A stretch of 64,000 nt of DNA from Bacillota bacterium (lineage in GTDB: Bacteria > Bacillota > Clostridia > Christensenellales > CAG-138), in contig JAEWCL010000026.1 of assembly GCA_023390655.1 (NCBI GenBank), forward strand, positions 119,949-183,948, written 5' to 3'. The notes beneath the pieces are model-generated. The model was not told the origin of the DNA. It did not search any database and saw only the letters and a list, made by a program, of their open reading frames with translations. The stretch's first letter is position 1. Each line of letters begins with the position of its first letter. Below, piece by piece: positions 41,354 through 50,437 of this stretch. The translations under genes were made by a program, and so were the position numbers.

Positions 41354-42248
41354 CGCTGCAAAGGGGAAACAACGGGTAACGAGAAAACGCCATTGGTTCC
41401 AGCTTGCGTATGCGGCTGTTACAAACGGCTATGCCGCAGGCTATCTCAACGGCACCATCTATAAAGGCGATCTCAAGTACGCCTGCGTGCCGGGGCTCAA
41501 CTGCTACTCCTGCCCGGGCGCTTTGGGTTCGTGCCCTGTCGGCTCCCTGCAGGCCGTCATCGGCAGCCGCAACTACAGCTTTTCGTACTATGTTGTTGGC
41601 TTCCTGCTCGCATTCGGCGCGCTGTTCGGGCGCGTCGTATGCGGTTTTTTGTGCCCGTTCGGCTTTGTGCAGGACCTTCTCTATAAAATACCGTTCCCCA
41701 AGAAGCTGCGCACCCTGCCGGGCGATAAGGTGCTGCGGTACCTCAAATACGCGATCCTCATCGCGTTTGTACTGCTGCTGCCGATGCTGGCGCTTGACCT
41801 GGTCGGCCAGGGGCAGCCGTGGTTCTGCAAATATATCTGCCCCTCAGGCACGCTGTTTGCGGGACTTCCGCTCGTGCTTTCCAACGAGAGCCTGCAATCC
41901 GTTGCGGGCAGCTTGTTCGCATGGAAGGTCTCCCTGATGGCATTCATCCTATTCTTGTGCATCCCGGTCTACCGCCCGTTTTGCAGGTATCTCTGCCCGC
42001 TTGGGGCGATCTACGGCCTGTTTAACCCCGTGGCGCTTTACCGCTACCGGGTGGACGCTTCCGCCTGCACCCACTGCAAAGCATGCGAAAAATCCTGTCC
42101 CATGGCAGTCGCCCCCTACCGCACACCCAACAGCCCGGAATGCATCCGCTGCGGCATCTGTAAATCCATCTGCCCCACGGGGGCCATCCATTCCACCTTG
42201 GAGAAAAAGACCGCGCCAAATCCCAAACAAGAAAGGAGCGCGCTATGA
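41346..42248 (+). CDS. NapH-like membrane 4Fe-4S ferredoxin protein
   Basis: About 300 residues from a TTG at 41346 that overlaps the preceding stop (a longer upstream reading duplicates the previous gene). Several membrane helices alternate with cysteine pairs: LNCYSCPGALGSCPVG, VVCGFLCPFGF, FCKYICPSG and FCRYLCPLGA. The C-terminus carries two classical 4Fe-4S motifs, CTHCKACEKSCP and CIRCGICKSICPTGAI. This is the NapH/CcoG-like architecture that moves electrons across the membrane. Together with the rhodanese, TlpA and CxxC peptide it suggests a transmembrane reductant relay. Confidence 0.9.
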   Translation: MDNAAKGKQRVTRKRHWFQLAYAAVTNGYAAGYLNGTIYKGDLKYACVPGLNCYSCPGALGSCPVGSLQAVIGSRNYSFSYYVVGFLLAFGALFGRVVCGFLCPFGFVQDLLYKIPFPKKLRTLPGDKVLRYLKYAILIAFVLLLPMLALDLVGQGQPWFCKYICPSGTLFAGLPLVLSNESLQSVAGSLFAWKVSLMAFILFLCIPVYRPFCRYLCPLGAIYGLFNPVALYRYRVDASACTHCKACEKSCPMAVAPYRTPNSPECIRCGICKSICPTGAIHSTLEKKTAPNPKQERSAL

Positions 42249-42682
42249 CAGGCGAATTCGGCATTGCCATCCATGCGCTTGTGCTGTTAAACCGCAAGCA
42301 AGCCACCCTCTCCAGCGACCACCTGGCAAAAAGCGTGTGCACGAACCCCGCGCGCGTGCGGAAGGTCCTTTCAAAGCTCAAGGCCGCAAAGCTTGTGGGC
42401 GCAAAGGAAGGGCCGGACGGCGGCTACTTTATGGTGCTTCCGTCACAGGATATTACGCTTCTAGAGGTGTGCCGCGCAATCAGGCTGGAGCTTATTACCT
42501 GCAGCTACGGCACGGCGGATACGGACACAAAATGTGTCGTCGCTTCCGGCATGGCGGACGTCATGGACGGCTTACAAACCGCGCTGAACGATTGCTGCGC
42601 CGCGCACCTGGGCACCGTCAGCATCGCCGATATTGACGCGCAAATCCCGCGCAGCCTCAAGGAATTCAAAGCTTTGGAATAG
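42245..42682 (+). CDS. Rrf2-family transcriptional regulator
   Basis: A 145-residue regulator starting MTGEFGIAIHALVLLNRKQA, with the winged helix (CTNPARVRKVLSKLKAAKLV, then GPDGGYFMVLPSQDI). Three Cys in the C-terminal half (LEVCRAIRLELITCSYG, then DTKCVV) could bind a cluster or sense thiols, as in IscR or CymR. It overlaps the ferredoxin gene by four bases and so probably regulates the redox operon. Confidence 0.92.
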   Translation: MTGEFGIAIHALVLLNRKQATLSSDHLAKSVCTNPARVRKVLSKLKAAKLVGAKEGPDGGYFMVLPSQDITLLEVCRAIRLELITCSYGTADTDTKCVVASGMADVMDGLQTALNDCCAAHLGTVSIADIDAQIPRSLKEFKALE

Positions 42683-42778
42683 ATTGTGTGCTGTTGCCGC
42701 GTTTGCGGCGCATATTTGCGGGTATGTTAATACAGAACTGTTTTGTATCATATCAGCATCAAAGAAAGGATGAATACC

Positions 42779-43288
42779 ATGAACGAAAAAGTAAAGCAGC
42801 TCCTGATGGAACAGATTGTAAAGGAATTTTATTCAGCCTACCTGTATCTGGATATGTCCAACTATTACTATGACCACAATCTGGACGGGTTTGGCAACTG
42901 GTTCAAGGTGCAGGCGCAGGAAGAGCGCGACCACGCGCTGCTTTTCATGCAGTACCTGCTCAACAACAGCATTCCCGTCAAGCTCGGCGCAATCGATGCG
43001 CCGGATAAGGCCTACGATAATTTCCGCGAGCCCCTCACCGCGGCGCTTGCGCATGAGCAGTTTGTAACCGCCTCCATCAATACCATTTACGAGGCTGCCT
43101 ATGAGGTGCGCGATTTCCGCACCATGCAGTTCCTCGATTGGTTCATCAAGGAGCAGGGGGAAGAGGAACAGAACGCCAACGATTTGGTCGGCCATTACGA
43201 TCTCTTCGGTTCGGACGCCAAGGGCCTGTACATGTATGATGCGGAGCTTGCGCAGCGCGTCTACTCCGCACCTTCGCTCGTCCTGTAA
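42779..43288 (+). CDS. Ferritin
   Basis: A 169-residue iron-storage protein. The four-helix core shows the ferroxidase ligands: EFYSAYLYLDMSNYYYDHNL, then AQEERDHALLFMQYL and FLDWFIKEQGEEEQNANDLV. Start chosen at 42779, nine bases after AAAGAAAGG; an ATG at 42770 is too close to that site. Single gene after the Rrf2 gene, with a terminator behind it. Confidence 0.95.
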   Translation: MNEKVKQLLMEQIVKEFYSAYLYLDMSNYYYDHNLDGFGNWFKVQAQEERDHALLFMQYLLNNSIPVKLGAIDAPDKAYDNFREPLTAALAHEQFVTASINTIYEAAYEVRDFRTMQFLDWFIKEQGEEEQNANDLVGHYDLFGSDAKGLYMYDAELAQRVYSAPSLVL

Positions 43289-43315
43289 GAAGATTGATGC
43301 AGCAATGCACAAAGA

Positions 43316-43342
43316 CGCCGGCGGAGCAATCCGCCGGCGTTC
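43316..43342. terminator. Bidirectional terminator after the ferritin gene
   Basis: GACGCCGGCGGA and TCCGCCGGCGTT pair around a short loop between the converging ferritin and ketopantoate reductase-family genes. Confidence 0.72.
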
Positions 43343-43348
43343 CGTATG

Positions 43349-44284
43349 CTACACTTTTGGGTCGAATGCTTTTAGGAACAGGTAGTGCTCCATCCGTTCC
43401 GGCGCTTCTCCTGAGAGGCGGTCATCCAGCGCCGCGCCAAGCGCCGCCATTTCAGCTTTTGCGGACATTGCATGGTCCCCTGCCATCAGCCGCCCAAGCG
43501 GCGTAAGGAGCAGGATGCGCATCAGGCGCATGAGCTTCCGGTCGGATACCTCCAGCGCCTTTTGCGTGGCTTCATGCCGGATACCGGTATGTTCGAGTCC
43601 CGCCATCGCCTCGCGCACCGCAAGGATCATGGTGTTCAGCAGTTGCTTATCGCGCGCAAGCGCGCCCAGCCTGCCGTCCACAGCATAGATCGCCCTTGCG
43701 GCGGGCACCACAAGTGCCAGATGGTACAGTAGCCACGCACGTATGTCCGTCTCCCAGCAAAGCCTGACGTTGCTGTCCGCAAGCGTGCTTTCAAGGATCT
43801 GCTTGCCCGTTTCTCCGCCGGACAATGCGCCCGCTGTGAGCGAAATACGTTTTTTATGGATGGCAACGACCCTCCCGTTTTCCCTCCTTCCGCCCGCGCC
43901 AAAGAACGAAAACAGCAGCTTATCGGCATTCCCGCCATGTTCTGTAAAGCATGCGCGTGCCGCGTCCGGGTCAGGGTTGTTGCCAACGAGCACATACAGG
44001 CCCGCATCAATTTTTGAAAGCGTAGCCAGCGCTTCATGGAGCTGGGTATACTGCAGCACACAGAATACAGCATCATATACGCTGCCTTCCCCGGGCTTAT
44101 GGATCACTTGCGGCCGTGTACGCGTCGTCTTTCCTTGCAGGTAATGGCGCAAAACAAGCCCCTGCTCCAGGAGTGTTTCATAACGCACGCCACGGGCAAG
44201 TACGGATACCGCATGTCCTGCCCGAAGCAATTCGTCCGCCAGAAGGCTGCCCAGCACCCCTGCGCCCAACACAAGCAGTTTCAT
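43349..44284 (-). CDS. Ketopantoate reductase (PanE/ApbA) family protein
   Basis: A 311-residue NADPH-dependent oxidoreductase. The N-terminal Rossmann motif is LVLGAGVLGSLLADELLRAG; YVLVGNNPDPDAARACFTEH replaces the typical LQNG stretch. The C-terminal helical domain begins near residue 180. The family includes ketopantoate reductase of coenzyme A synthesis, but the diverged middle and lack of panB/panC neighbours leave the substrate open. Confidence 0.85.
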   Translation of the reverse strand: MKLLVLGAGVLGSLLADELLRAGHAVSVLARGVRYETLLEQGLVLRHYLQGKTTRTRPQVIHKPGEGSVYDAVFCVLQYTQLHEALATLSKIDAGLYVLVGNNPDPDAARACFTEHGGNADKLLFSFFGAGGRRENGRVVAIHKKRISLTAGALSGGETGKQILESTLADSNVRLCWETDIRAWLLYHLALVVPAARAIYAVDGRLGALARDKQLLNTMILAVREAMAGLEHTGIRHEATQKALEVSDRKLMRLMRILLLTPLGRLMAGDHAMSAKAEMAALGAALDDRLSGEAPERMEHYLFLKAFDPKV

Positions 44285-44489
44285 ACGTTCCCTCCCGCTG
44301 TTCCTTTATATGTATCATACGCCCGGCATCCTGTCTTTTCCAGATCGGATTTGTTAGCCGCGGTTTGTGAACGCACGGTAGCATTTGTTAGGCGCTTGTA
44401 TGATTTTACCTATTGGATTTGATATGCGCCTCCAGGCGTGTTATGATAAATCTGATGAAGAAATACCCCTACGGATTGGAGGCCTTTTC

Positions 44490-44861
44490 TTGAAAATTCA
44501 GGAGTCCGCAGAGAATTATCTCGAGTCGATATTAAAGCTTTCCCAGCAGAAAGGGCAGGTGCGCTCGATTGACATCGTCAACGACATGCACTTTAAAAAG
44601 CCCAGCATCAGCTATGCCATGAAACGTCTCAGGGAAAACGGATATATCCTGATGGACAGCGCCGGGCATATCACGCTCACCGAAGAAGGGCGTGCCATTG
44701 CCGAGCGCGTCTATCACCGGCACAAGGTGCTTTCCACCTACTTGATGGCGCTTGGCGTGGAAGAAAGCATCGCCCGCGCGGACGCATGCCGCATTGAACA
44801 TGTCATCAGCCAGGAAAGCTTTGATTGCATCAAAAAGCATGCGCAACTGCTTGTAAAGTAA
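44490..44861 (+). CDS. DtxR/MntR-family metal-dependent regulator
   Basis: A 123-residue protein from a TTG at 44490, which has GGAGG seven bases upstream. The winged helix (ESAENYLESILKLSQQKGQV, then NDMHFKKPSISYAMKRLREN) is followed by the metal-binding dimerisation helices (HRHKVLSTYLMALGVEESIA, then CRIEHVISQESFDCI). The C-terminal SH3/FeoA domain of DtxR is absent, as in MntR. It likely represses manganese or iron uptake; its targets are not visible in the window. Confidence 0.9.
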   Translation: MKIQESAENYLESILKLSQQKGQVRSIDIVNDMHFKKPSISYAMKRLRENGYILMDSAGHITLTEEGRAIAERVYHRHKVLSTYLMALGVEESIARADACRIEHVISQESFDCIKKHAQLLVK

Positions 44862-44870
44862 ACCCGCCAA

Positions 44871-44905
44871 AAACAAAAACAAGCCTGCATGGCGGGCTTG
44901 TTCTT
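44871..44905. terminator. Bidirectional terminator between regulator and rpsT
   Basis: ACAAGCC and GGCTTGT, with T-rich tracts on both sides, lie between the converging genes. Confidence 0.72.
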
Positions 44906-44927
44906 ATTTCTGTATCAAAGCGGGCGG

Positions 44928-45191
44928 TCAATTGGCGGCGGCGCGCTTGAGGGCGAGCTGTGCCTTCTTGCGGTTAGCGGCGTTCTTGTGGATGACGCCC
45001 TTGCTTGCCGCTTTATCCACAGTGCTGACAGCCTTCAAAAATGCTGCTTCTGCGACTGCTGCATCCCCTGCTGCCAACGCCTGATCATACCTCTTGATGG
45101 AGGTTTTGACCGCGGAAGTCACCATGCGGTTGCGCAAATTCTGCTTCGCGGTAATGCCGACCCGTTTCTTGGCGGATTTGATGTTTGCCAA
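44928..45191 (-). CDS. rpsT: Ribosomal protein bS20
   Basis: An 87-residue basic protein of the 30S subunit. The TTG start at 45191, after GGGGGTGAATCAT, gives the usual LANIKSAKKR N-terminus; a GTG nine bases earlier lies inside the ribosome site and is unlikely. Conserved stretches include RNRMVTSAVKTSIKRYDQAL, ASKGVIHKNAANRKKAQLAL. It binds 16S rRNA near the body of the subunit. Monocistronic. Confidence 0.97.
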   Translation of the reverse strand: MANIKSAKKRVGITAKQNLRNRMVTSAVKTSIKRYDQALAAGDAAVAEAAFLKAVSTVDKAASKGVIHKNAANRKKAQLALKRAAAN

Positions 45192-45742
45192 ATGATTCAC
45201 CCCCTGTCGTACCGTTGCTTGTTTGGTTGCCCGACAAAAGCAAAGCCTTTTGCCCGAACAAACGAAATTATACCATGCTCTTTTGCCTTATGCAAGACAT
45301 TTTTGTCCCGGAATCCCGGGGAAATACGGCAAGCGGCGGGATAGGCCGCCATCCTCCTGTTTTTTCTCACACACCCAAGCGATTTTGGAATATGCTTGCA
45401 GGAATACGCAAATGGATTTATGATAACGCAAACGGCTGCGCTGCCCCATGTAACGTGCAACCCATGGCATACGCCATGCGTCTTAATAAAGAAATACGCG
45501 CGGCCCTGATCGAGAACGCGCGCCATCCCTGCTGCCGCAATAGCGGCTGCACCGGAGGCATATATTTTCTGATCAGCAGGCCGGATTCTGTTGTGGAACT
45601 GTAAATATGCGAGTAGAAAGCCTAGTTTAGGCATTTTTCTCTTTGCACTGCATTGGCGCTTCCGGTATAATGAAGTTTGTCAAAGCACAGCCATGCGCAC
45701 TATTGCCGCGCAGTTCGCGCGGCGGGATAGGAGGAATTATTC
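45192..45742. other. Non-coding stretch of 550 bases
   Basis: The rpsT promoter lies at its left end and the ribosome site of the zinc-ribbon gene at its right end. A plus-strand open stretch near 45430-45604 has an odd Cys-rich C-terminus (ENARHPCCRNSGCTGGIYFL) but no start or ribosome site, so I do not call it. A promoter-like TTTGTCAAAG segment lies near 45675. Confidence 0.35.
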
Positions 45743-47617
45743 ATGGTTTGCAATCATTGCGGCGCATACAACGATCCGCAAGCAGCGACCTGCACGGTAT
45801 GCGGTACCCAGCTCAAGCCAGAGCCTGCCGTCACGCAGCACGTGCCCCAAGAGCCCGAAACGGAAGAGGCCGAGCGTCCCAACTGGGGATTCGCGCGCTC
45901 TCCGCGCTGGCCCAAGCCGTCTTTTGACCTGAACACGGTGGACGAGCTTCCGGAAGACGAGCTTCCGGAAGAGGAAGAGTATGTCCGCCCGCATGACCCC
46001 AACGCGCCGCTTGCCCCGCAGGATCCTGCTGCGCAGTCGCCCTATGACGCTTATGCGCCGCCCGTTCGCGGTTTCCGGAATGTGGATATGCCTGGGCGCT
46101 TCAATCCGCAGCCCATGCAGGGTGCACAGCAGAGCCACGCCCCCGTTCAGCCGATCGGCAGCGTAGGCGGCTATGATGACGAGCCCGTGCCGTATCAGCG
46201 CGGGTTTGGCCGTGCGCCGCAGCAGCGTACCGCCGGCGTCGGATATGGCGCCCCGAAAGAAGAGCAAAAGGCGCCCGCTGCGCGCAAGCCGCAGTATCCG
46301 CCCGCAAAGAGCGCCGCAGCAAAGTCTGCTTCCCGCCCGCGTACGGCATACCGCAGCAAAAAGAACAAAAACACCATTTTCTATGCCGCTGCAGCGGTAC
46401 TCATCGTTGCCCTTCTGGTTCTGGGCGGCATTCTCATCGCCCGCAACTACGGCGGCATCGGCGGCTTCTTCCGAAGCGTGTTCGGCGGATCGCCCATCCT
46501 CAAGGATGCGGTGGTAACCGAAGGCGTCAACGCCAACGGCGTGGACTGCTACATCATTACCGTCTATGCGCGCGCAGGCAACACCATCACGGTACGCCTC
46601 AACGGCCAGGAAGTATCCGATGTGATCAATTCCAGCAACGAAAAGGAAATCCGCATCCCCAAAGCGGACTTCCTGCCTTCCGAGCCTGTGGACGGTACGA
46701 CTGCCGAGCTGAAACCGGATATCTCCATCACCACTAAGGACGGCGCAGTCGTCCCGGTGGACGTCAAGCCCATTTCCGTACAGGTGCCCGCGCTTTCGCT
46801 GGCGGTAACGGAACCCTCTGCAGCCTCCGTCTCCGTGGGTAAGGCGGCGGTCACGTTCAGCGGTACCGTCAATGACGGAACGGTCGGCGTATTTGTAGAG
46901 GGACAGCCCCTTACCGTCAATGCAGACGGCACCTTCTCCGGCGAGTATACGCTCAGTGACCTTGGCGTGTATACCCTCACGCTCGAAGCCCGCAAGAACG
47001 GCTACCAGATCGCGCGGCAGACGTTCAATATCGATTACACGCAGGCCGAAGCCAGCATCGATCTCGACGCCGCCACGCTGCGCGCACCCGCCGGCTCCGA
47101 TACCGCCACCGTAAAGGGCACCATCGACGCGGGCGCCACGCTTGCGGTCACCGGGCCTTCCGGCGTTACGGTGGGCGCGCCCAATGTCAATGCCGCAACG
47201 GGCATCTTCTCCTTTACGGCAAAGATGGCAGAAACCGGCCATTACACCTTGGACGTTACCATCACAAAGGATGGCCGCGCTACCAACGGGACCATTAATG
47301 TGGAGCGCGCGCCGGATTACGCGGCCTATACCGCCGCCGTACACCGGATGGATTACAGCCGCATGAAGAATGAAACGCTGCACAAGGCATCCTACAAATG
47401 CACCGGCAAGGTTGCGGAGGTCCTCCAGACAGCGCCCTATACCATTGCCCGCCTGACGACAGACAGCGGCGACCTGCTGTTTGAATACCACAACACCGCG
47501 GCGACCGTGGATGCGTCCGACGGCAAGACATACAACGTCTTTGGCGATTACCTGGGGATGGATGAAGCCACTGGCCTTCCGAAGATTTACTGCTGGTTCA
47601 TTACAAAGAACGGCTGA
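45743..47617 (+). CDS. Zinc-ribbon membrane protein with extracellular Ig-like domains
   Basis: A 624-residue protein. The N-terminus is a cytoplasmic zinc ribbon (MVCNHCGAYNDPQAATCTVC). A long Pro/Glu-rich disordered stretch runs to ~210. One membrane helix follows (~213-235, FYAAAAVLIVALLVLGGILI), then an extracellular region of about 390 residues with two or three Ig-like beta domains (GKAAVTFSGTVNDGTVGVFV; SGEYTLSDLGVYTLTLEARK; DTATVKGTIDAGATLAVTGP) and a final beta domain. It probably links cytoplasmic sensing to the surface; exact role unknown. AGGAGGAATTATTC precedes the start. Confidence 0.85.
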   Translation: MVCNHCGAYNDPQAATCTVCGTQLKPEPAVTQHVPQEPETEEAERPNWGFARSPRWPKPSFDLNTVDELPEDELPEEEEYVRPHDPNAPLAPQDPAAQSPYDAYAPPVRGFRNVDMPGRFNPQPMQGAQQSHAPVQPIGSVGGYDDEPVPYQRGFGRAPQQRTAGVGYGAPKEEQKAPAARKPQYPPAKSAAAKSASRPRTAYRSKKNKNTIFYAAAAVLIVALLVLGGILIARNYGGIGGFFRSVFGGSPILKDAVVTEGVNANGVDCYIITVYARAGNTITVRLNGQEVSDVINSSNEKEIRIPKADFLPSEPVDGTTAELKPDISITTKDGAVVPVDVKPISVQVPALSLAVTEPSAASVSVGKAAVTFSGTVNDGTVGVFVEGQPLTVNADGTFSGEYTLSDLGVYTLTLEARKNGYQIARQTFNIDYTQAEASIDLDAATLRAPAGSDTATVKGTIDAGATLAVTGPSGVTVGAPNVNAATGIFSFTAKMAETGHYTLDVTITKDGRATNGTINVERAPDYAAYTAAVHRMDYSRMKNETLHKASYKCTGKVAEVLQTAPYTIARLTTDSGDLLFEYHNTAATVDASDGKTYNVFGDYLGMDEATGLPKIYCWFITKNG

Positions 47618-47638
47618 CCTTTTAGAAATTGCAGCGTA

Positions 47639-47670
47639 TGGCGCGGCTGTGCCGCGCCATACTTATTTCA
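47639..47670 (+). terminator. Terminator after the Ig-like membrane protein gene
   Basis: ATGGCGCGG and CCGCGCCAT form a perfect stem with a short loop, followed by ACTTATTT. Confidence 0.72.
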
Positions 47671-47693
47671 ACAATACATCAGGGAGTCAACAT

Positions 47694-47975
47694 ATGAAAT
47701 TATGGGCGCTGCTGCGCTTGAAGCAGAAAATTGTAAAAGACGTGGTCATGGAATTTTCGGTGGAGCGTCCGGAGGACGCGGAAGGCTGGCAGGAAATCAT
47801 TGGCGAATTGTGCCGCGCGCTGCAGGAAAGCCGTCCCGTCATTCTCAACAAGCATGTGGACCAACTGGGCCGGTTCTCCCGTACCGCCTTCCTGCCGCAG
47901 GATTTCATAGAGAGCGTCGCCTTTGACCGGATGGAGATTGAAATCTTCCCGGAAAAGCAGAAAGACCATTCCTGA
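47694..47975 (+). CDS. Hypothetical protein (93 aa)
   Basis: Starts MKLWALLRLKQKIVKDVVME, with AGGGAGTCAACAT before the ATG. A soluble alpha/beta protein with a basic N-terminal helix and an acidic C-terminal half (ESVAFDRMEIEIFPEKQKDH). No family recognised. A terminator lies ~50 bases after the stop, so it is a monocistronic unit. Confidence 0.75.
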   Translation: MKLWALLRLKQKIVKDVVMEFSVERPEDAEGWQEIIGELCRALQESRPVILNKHVDQLGRFSRTAFLPQDFIESVAFDRMEIEIFPEKQKDHS

Positions 47976-48023
47976 AACGAATTTTCGTCATCAACTTTCA
48001 GAATTGTATTTTTTTGTATATCC

Positions 48024-48056
48024 GTCCGCATGCCATGCATGCGGACGTTTTCTTTG
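48024..48056 (+). terminator. Terminator
   Basis: GTCCGCATG and CATGCGGAC form a stem followed by GTTTTCTTT. Confidence 0.75.
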
Positions 48057-48128
48057 GTGCATACTATCCGCATCCCCACAGAGCTAGGGATGCATTAAGC
48101 CTTAAGGCAAAATCAAAGGAGAGTTAGT

Positions 48129-48347
48129 ATGGATACCCTTTCGTTGATCTTGATCATCATCGGCGCGCTGAACTGGGGATTGATCGGTCTATTCCAGTTC
48201 GACCTCGTGGCCGCCCTGTTTGGCGGCATGAGCGGCATCGTTTCCCGCATCATCTATACGCTGGTAGGCCTCGCCGGGTTATGGGGCATTACAATGCTCT
48301 TCCGCCGTGGCGATCACGATGTGCGTGAAGGCGAACACAGGCATTGA
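48129..48347 (+). CDS. DUF378-family small membrane protein
   Basis: A 72-residue protein with two membrane helices: LILIIIGALNWGLIGLFQFD, then VAALFGGMSGIVSRIIYTLV and GLAGLWGITMLFR. The ALNWGLIGLF and GLAGL motifs define the DUF378 family, whose role is unknown. The tail is charged (RRGDHDVREGEHRH). AAGGAGAG precedes the ATG. Confidence 0.9.
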   Translation: MDTLSLILIIIGALNWGLIGLFQFDLVAALFGGMSGIVSRIIYTLVGLAGLWGITMLFRRGDHDVREGEHRH

Positions 48348-48407
48348 GCGTTCCGCGGCGCTATGTGCAGGCGCCAACTCTTTTTCAAATAAAAGATTGA
48401 CGCATAG

Positions 48408-48442
48408 AAAAAGGATGCAATGACGCATCCTTTTTTTCTTGT
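48408..48442. terminator. Bidirectional terminator
   Basis: AAAAAGGATGC and GCATCCTTTTT form a perfect stem between the converging DUF378 and flavin reductase genes. Confidence 0.8.
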
Positions 48443-48484
48443 TTTTTGCGCTGGAGGGACGGCGGAGCGTCCCTCCATATAGCT

Positions 48485-49012
48485 TTATTCCGTGCGATAG
48501 GCTGCGAGGATGCGGCCGTAGTAAATGGTGTGCGGGTTGCCGTCTTCCCCTTCCTGGTTGGCGGGGTTATAGAACTGCGTACGCTGTGTTTCATGGAGCA
48601 TGGAAAGGTTCTCTTTCATTTCCGTGGAATAGACGATCTCGCACTCAAAATGGATGGCGCACCCCGCAAGCGGCGCAATGCCGCCTGCCTTGGGCGCAAG
48701 CGTCGTGAGGCCAAGCGCCTCTTTTTTGTCCACATCCTTGCCTGAGCGCGAGCCGCAGAAGCCAAGCTCCTTCTTCATGGTGCCCGCGGCGGGAACGGAA
48801 ACGGTAAACACGCGGTCCCGTTCCAAAAGCGCGTGGGAATGCCTGGTGTGCCGCACCCACACGGTGCAGACGGGAATGCCCCAGATCACGCCCCACTGTC
48901 CCCAGCCGATGGTCATGGGATTTTGCTCTTCCCTGCCCGCCATCAAAAATGCGCCGTGCGGCAGCTGCACGCACGCTTCCTGCAACAATGCCTGATAATT
49001 TTCGTTTTGCAT
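48485..49012 (-). CDS. Flavin reductase-like domain protein
   Basis: A 175-residue FMN-binding split-barrel protein. MTIGWGQWGVIWGIPVCTVW and VRHTRHSHALLERDRVFTVS are the conserved flavin-binding strands, and FCGSRSGKDVDKKEALGLTT is the loop typical of clostridial members. It may reduce flavins or serve as a small flavoenzyme. GGAGACACAG-like sequence precedes the ATG. Monocistronic. Confidence 0.88.
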   Translation of the reverse strand: MQNENYQALLQEACVQLPHGAFLMAGREEQNPMTIGWGQWGVIWGIPVCTVWVRHTRHSHALLERDRVFTVSVPAAGTMKKELGFCGSRSGKDVDKKEALGLTTLAPKAGGIAPLAGCAIHFECEIVYSTEMKENLSMLHETQRTQFYNPANQEGEDGNPHTIYYGRILAAYRTE

Positions 49013-49081
49013 CTGTGTCTCCTTCTGACCTAATCTTCCCTTAACCTGCGCCGATATGAGACATACGGAATGAAGCAGTGC

Positions 49082-50314
49082 TTACTCCGCAGCCGCAAGC
49101 GCGTCCGCCTGTTCCCTGACCTCGTCAAGTGCCGCCCACAGCTGCGCGTCGTCGTCTTCCGCAATCCGCACAATCGGCAGGCCCTTTACGTTTTCCGCGA
49201 GGTCGATATCGATATCGGGCTCCACACCCGTACCGTCCACATTTTTGCCGCTTGGCGTATAATAGGCAGCGGTCGTCAGTTTGATCCAGCCGCCGTTGCT
49301 CTTAAGCTGGATGGTTGTCTGCACAACGCCCTTGCCATATGTCTTTGTGCCCACCACAACGCCCGCGCCGCTGTCCTTGACGGCGGCGGCAAGGATTTCG
49401 CTTGCGGAGGCGGAGTTTTCATTCACCAGCACGGCAAGCGGCACATTGATGCCTTTCGCGTCCGAGCGGAAGATTTCCTCCTGCCCATCCGTGCCCTTTA
49501 CGGTGACGATGACGCCTTCTTTGAGCAGCGCGTCCGCCACATCCACCACCTGTGTCAGCTCGCCGCCGGGATTATCCCGGATATCGATCACAAGGCTTTT
49601 CATGCCGCGGTCCTTTAAATCCCGCAATGCCTCTGCAAACTCATTGGCCGCGGTGCCCGTAAATTTGTCGAGCCGGATATAGCCGGTACGCTGGTTCAAA
49701 AGCTTATGGGTCACCCGCTGCGTCACACCCTCCCCGCGGGTGATGGTTAGCGAAAGCGGCGCTCCTGCGCGCAGCAGGGCGACTTCCACATCCGTACCGT
49801 CCTCGCCACTGAAGAGTGTTTCCACTTCCTCAAGCGTCAGCCCCGCCAGAGTCTTTTGATCCACAGCCGTAATGGTATCCCCTGCAAGCAGGCCCGCTTG
49901 CTCCGCCGGGCTGTTTGCGTACACCTTCAATACGGGAACGCCTTCCGTCTCCGGCTGCCCCACCAGCGCGCCGATGCCATGGTAGGCGCCGCCAAGCTGC
50001 TCCAGATACGCCGTATACTGTTCTTCCGTATAGTAGCGCGCATACGGATCGTCAAGCTGCGCTACCATGCCGTTGATGGCGCCTGTGAGGATCTGCTCCC
50101 CGCTGACCTGTTTGCCGTAATGCTCCGCTTCTATGGTCTCTTTGAGCTCCATGAGCGGTACCAGGCTTTGATACGCCTGGTACTCTACGCTGTTCAAGAC
50201 CACGCGCTCCCCCGTTTTCCTGTTCATGACGGTGATGGTGACGGCTACGCTTAAGAGCGCGGTAATCAACACCGCGGCTGCATAATAAAGAGCCTGCCGG
50301 ACTCCATGCTTCAT
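49082..50314 (-). CDS. S41-family carboxy-terminal processing protease
   Basis: A 410-residue serine protease with an N-terminal signal anchor (YYAAAVLITALLSVAVTITV), a PDZ domain (~100-190: VLKVYANSPAEQAGLLAGDT) and the protease core: IDIRDNPGGELTQVVDVADA, the catalytic Ser in VNENSASASEILAAAV and Lys in VVGTKTYGKGVVQT. It trims exported proteins at the cell surface, like CtpA/CtpB of Bacillus, the latter acting in sporulation signalling. Monocistronic, with GGAGGAATCGGC before the start. Confidence 0.95.
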   Translation of the reverse strand: MKHGVRQALYYAAAVLITALLSVAVTITVMNRKTGERVVLNSVEYQAYQSLVPLMELKETIEAEHYGKQVSGEQILTGAINGMVAQLDDPYARYYTEEQYTAYLEQLGGAYHGIGALVGQPETEGVPVLKVYANSPAEQAGLLAGDTITAVDQKTLAGLTLEEVETLFSGEDGTDVEVALLRAGAPLSLTITRGEGVTQRVTHKLLNQRTGYIRLDKFTGTAANEFAEALRDLKDRGMKSLVIDIRDNPGGELTQVVDVADALLKEGVIVTVKGTDGQEEIFRSDAKGINVPLAVLVNENSASASEILAAAVKDSGAGVVVGTKTYGKGVVQTTIQLKSNGGWIKLTTAAYYTPSGKNVDGTGVEPDIDIDLAENVKGLPIVRIAEDDDAQLWAALDEVREQADALAAAE

Positions 50315-50437
50315 GCCGATTCCTCCACAACAAATGCTGATTACAAAAGCGTCCCTATCAGCATACGCCGATTTTAGCAGTTTTAGGCCCCAACGTCAAA
50401 CAAAGCGCCGCATTGCCTGCAAAAAATGCAGCACGTC

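Noticed and set aside
45185..45634. Overlapping open frames on both strands between rpsT and the zinc-ribbon gene
   Set aside because: The Cys-rich plus-strand end is odd, but neither frame has a start with a ribosome site or a recognisable motif.
45737..47491. 584-codon minus-strand open frame
   Set aside because: It is antisense to the zinc-ribbon Ig-like membrane protein, rich in Gly/Arg as expected for an antisense shadow in GC-rich DNA, and has no ribosome site.
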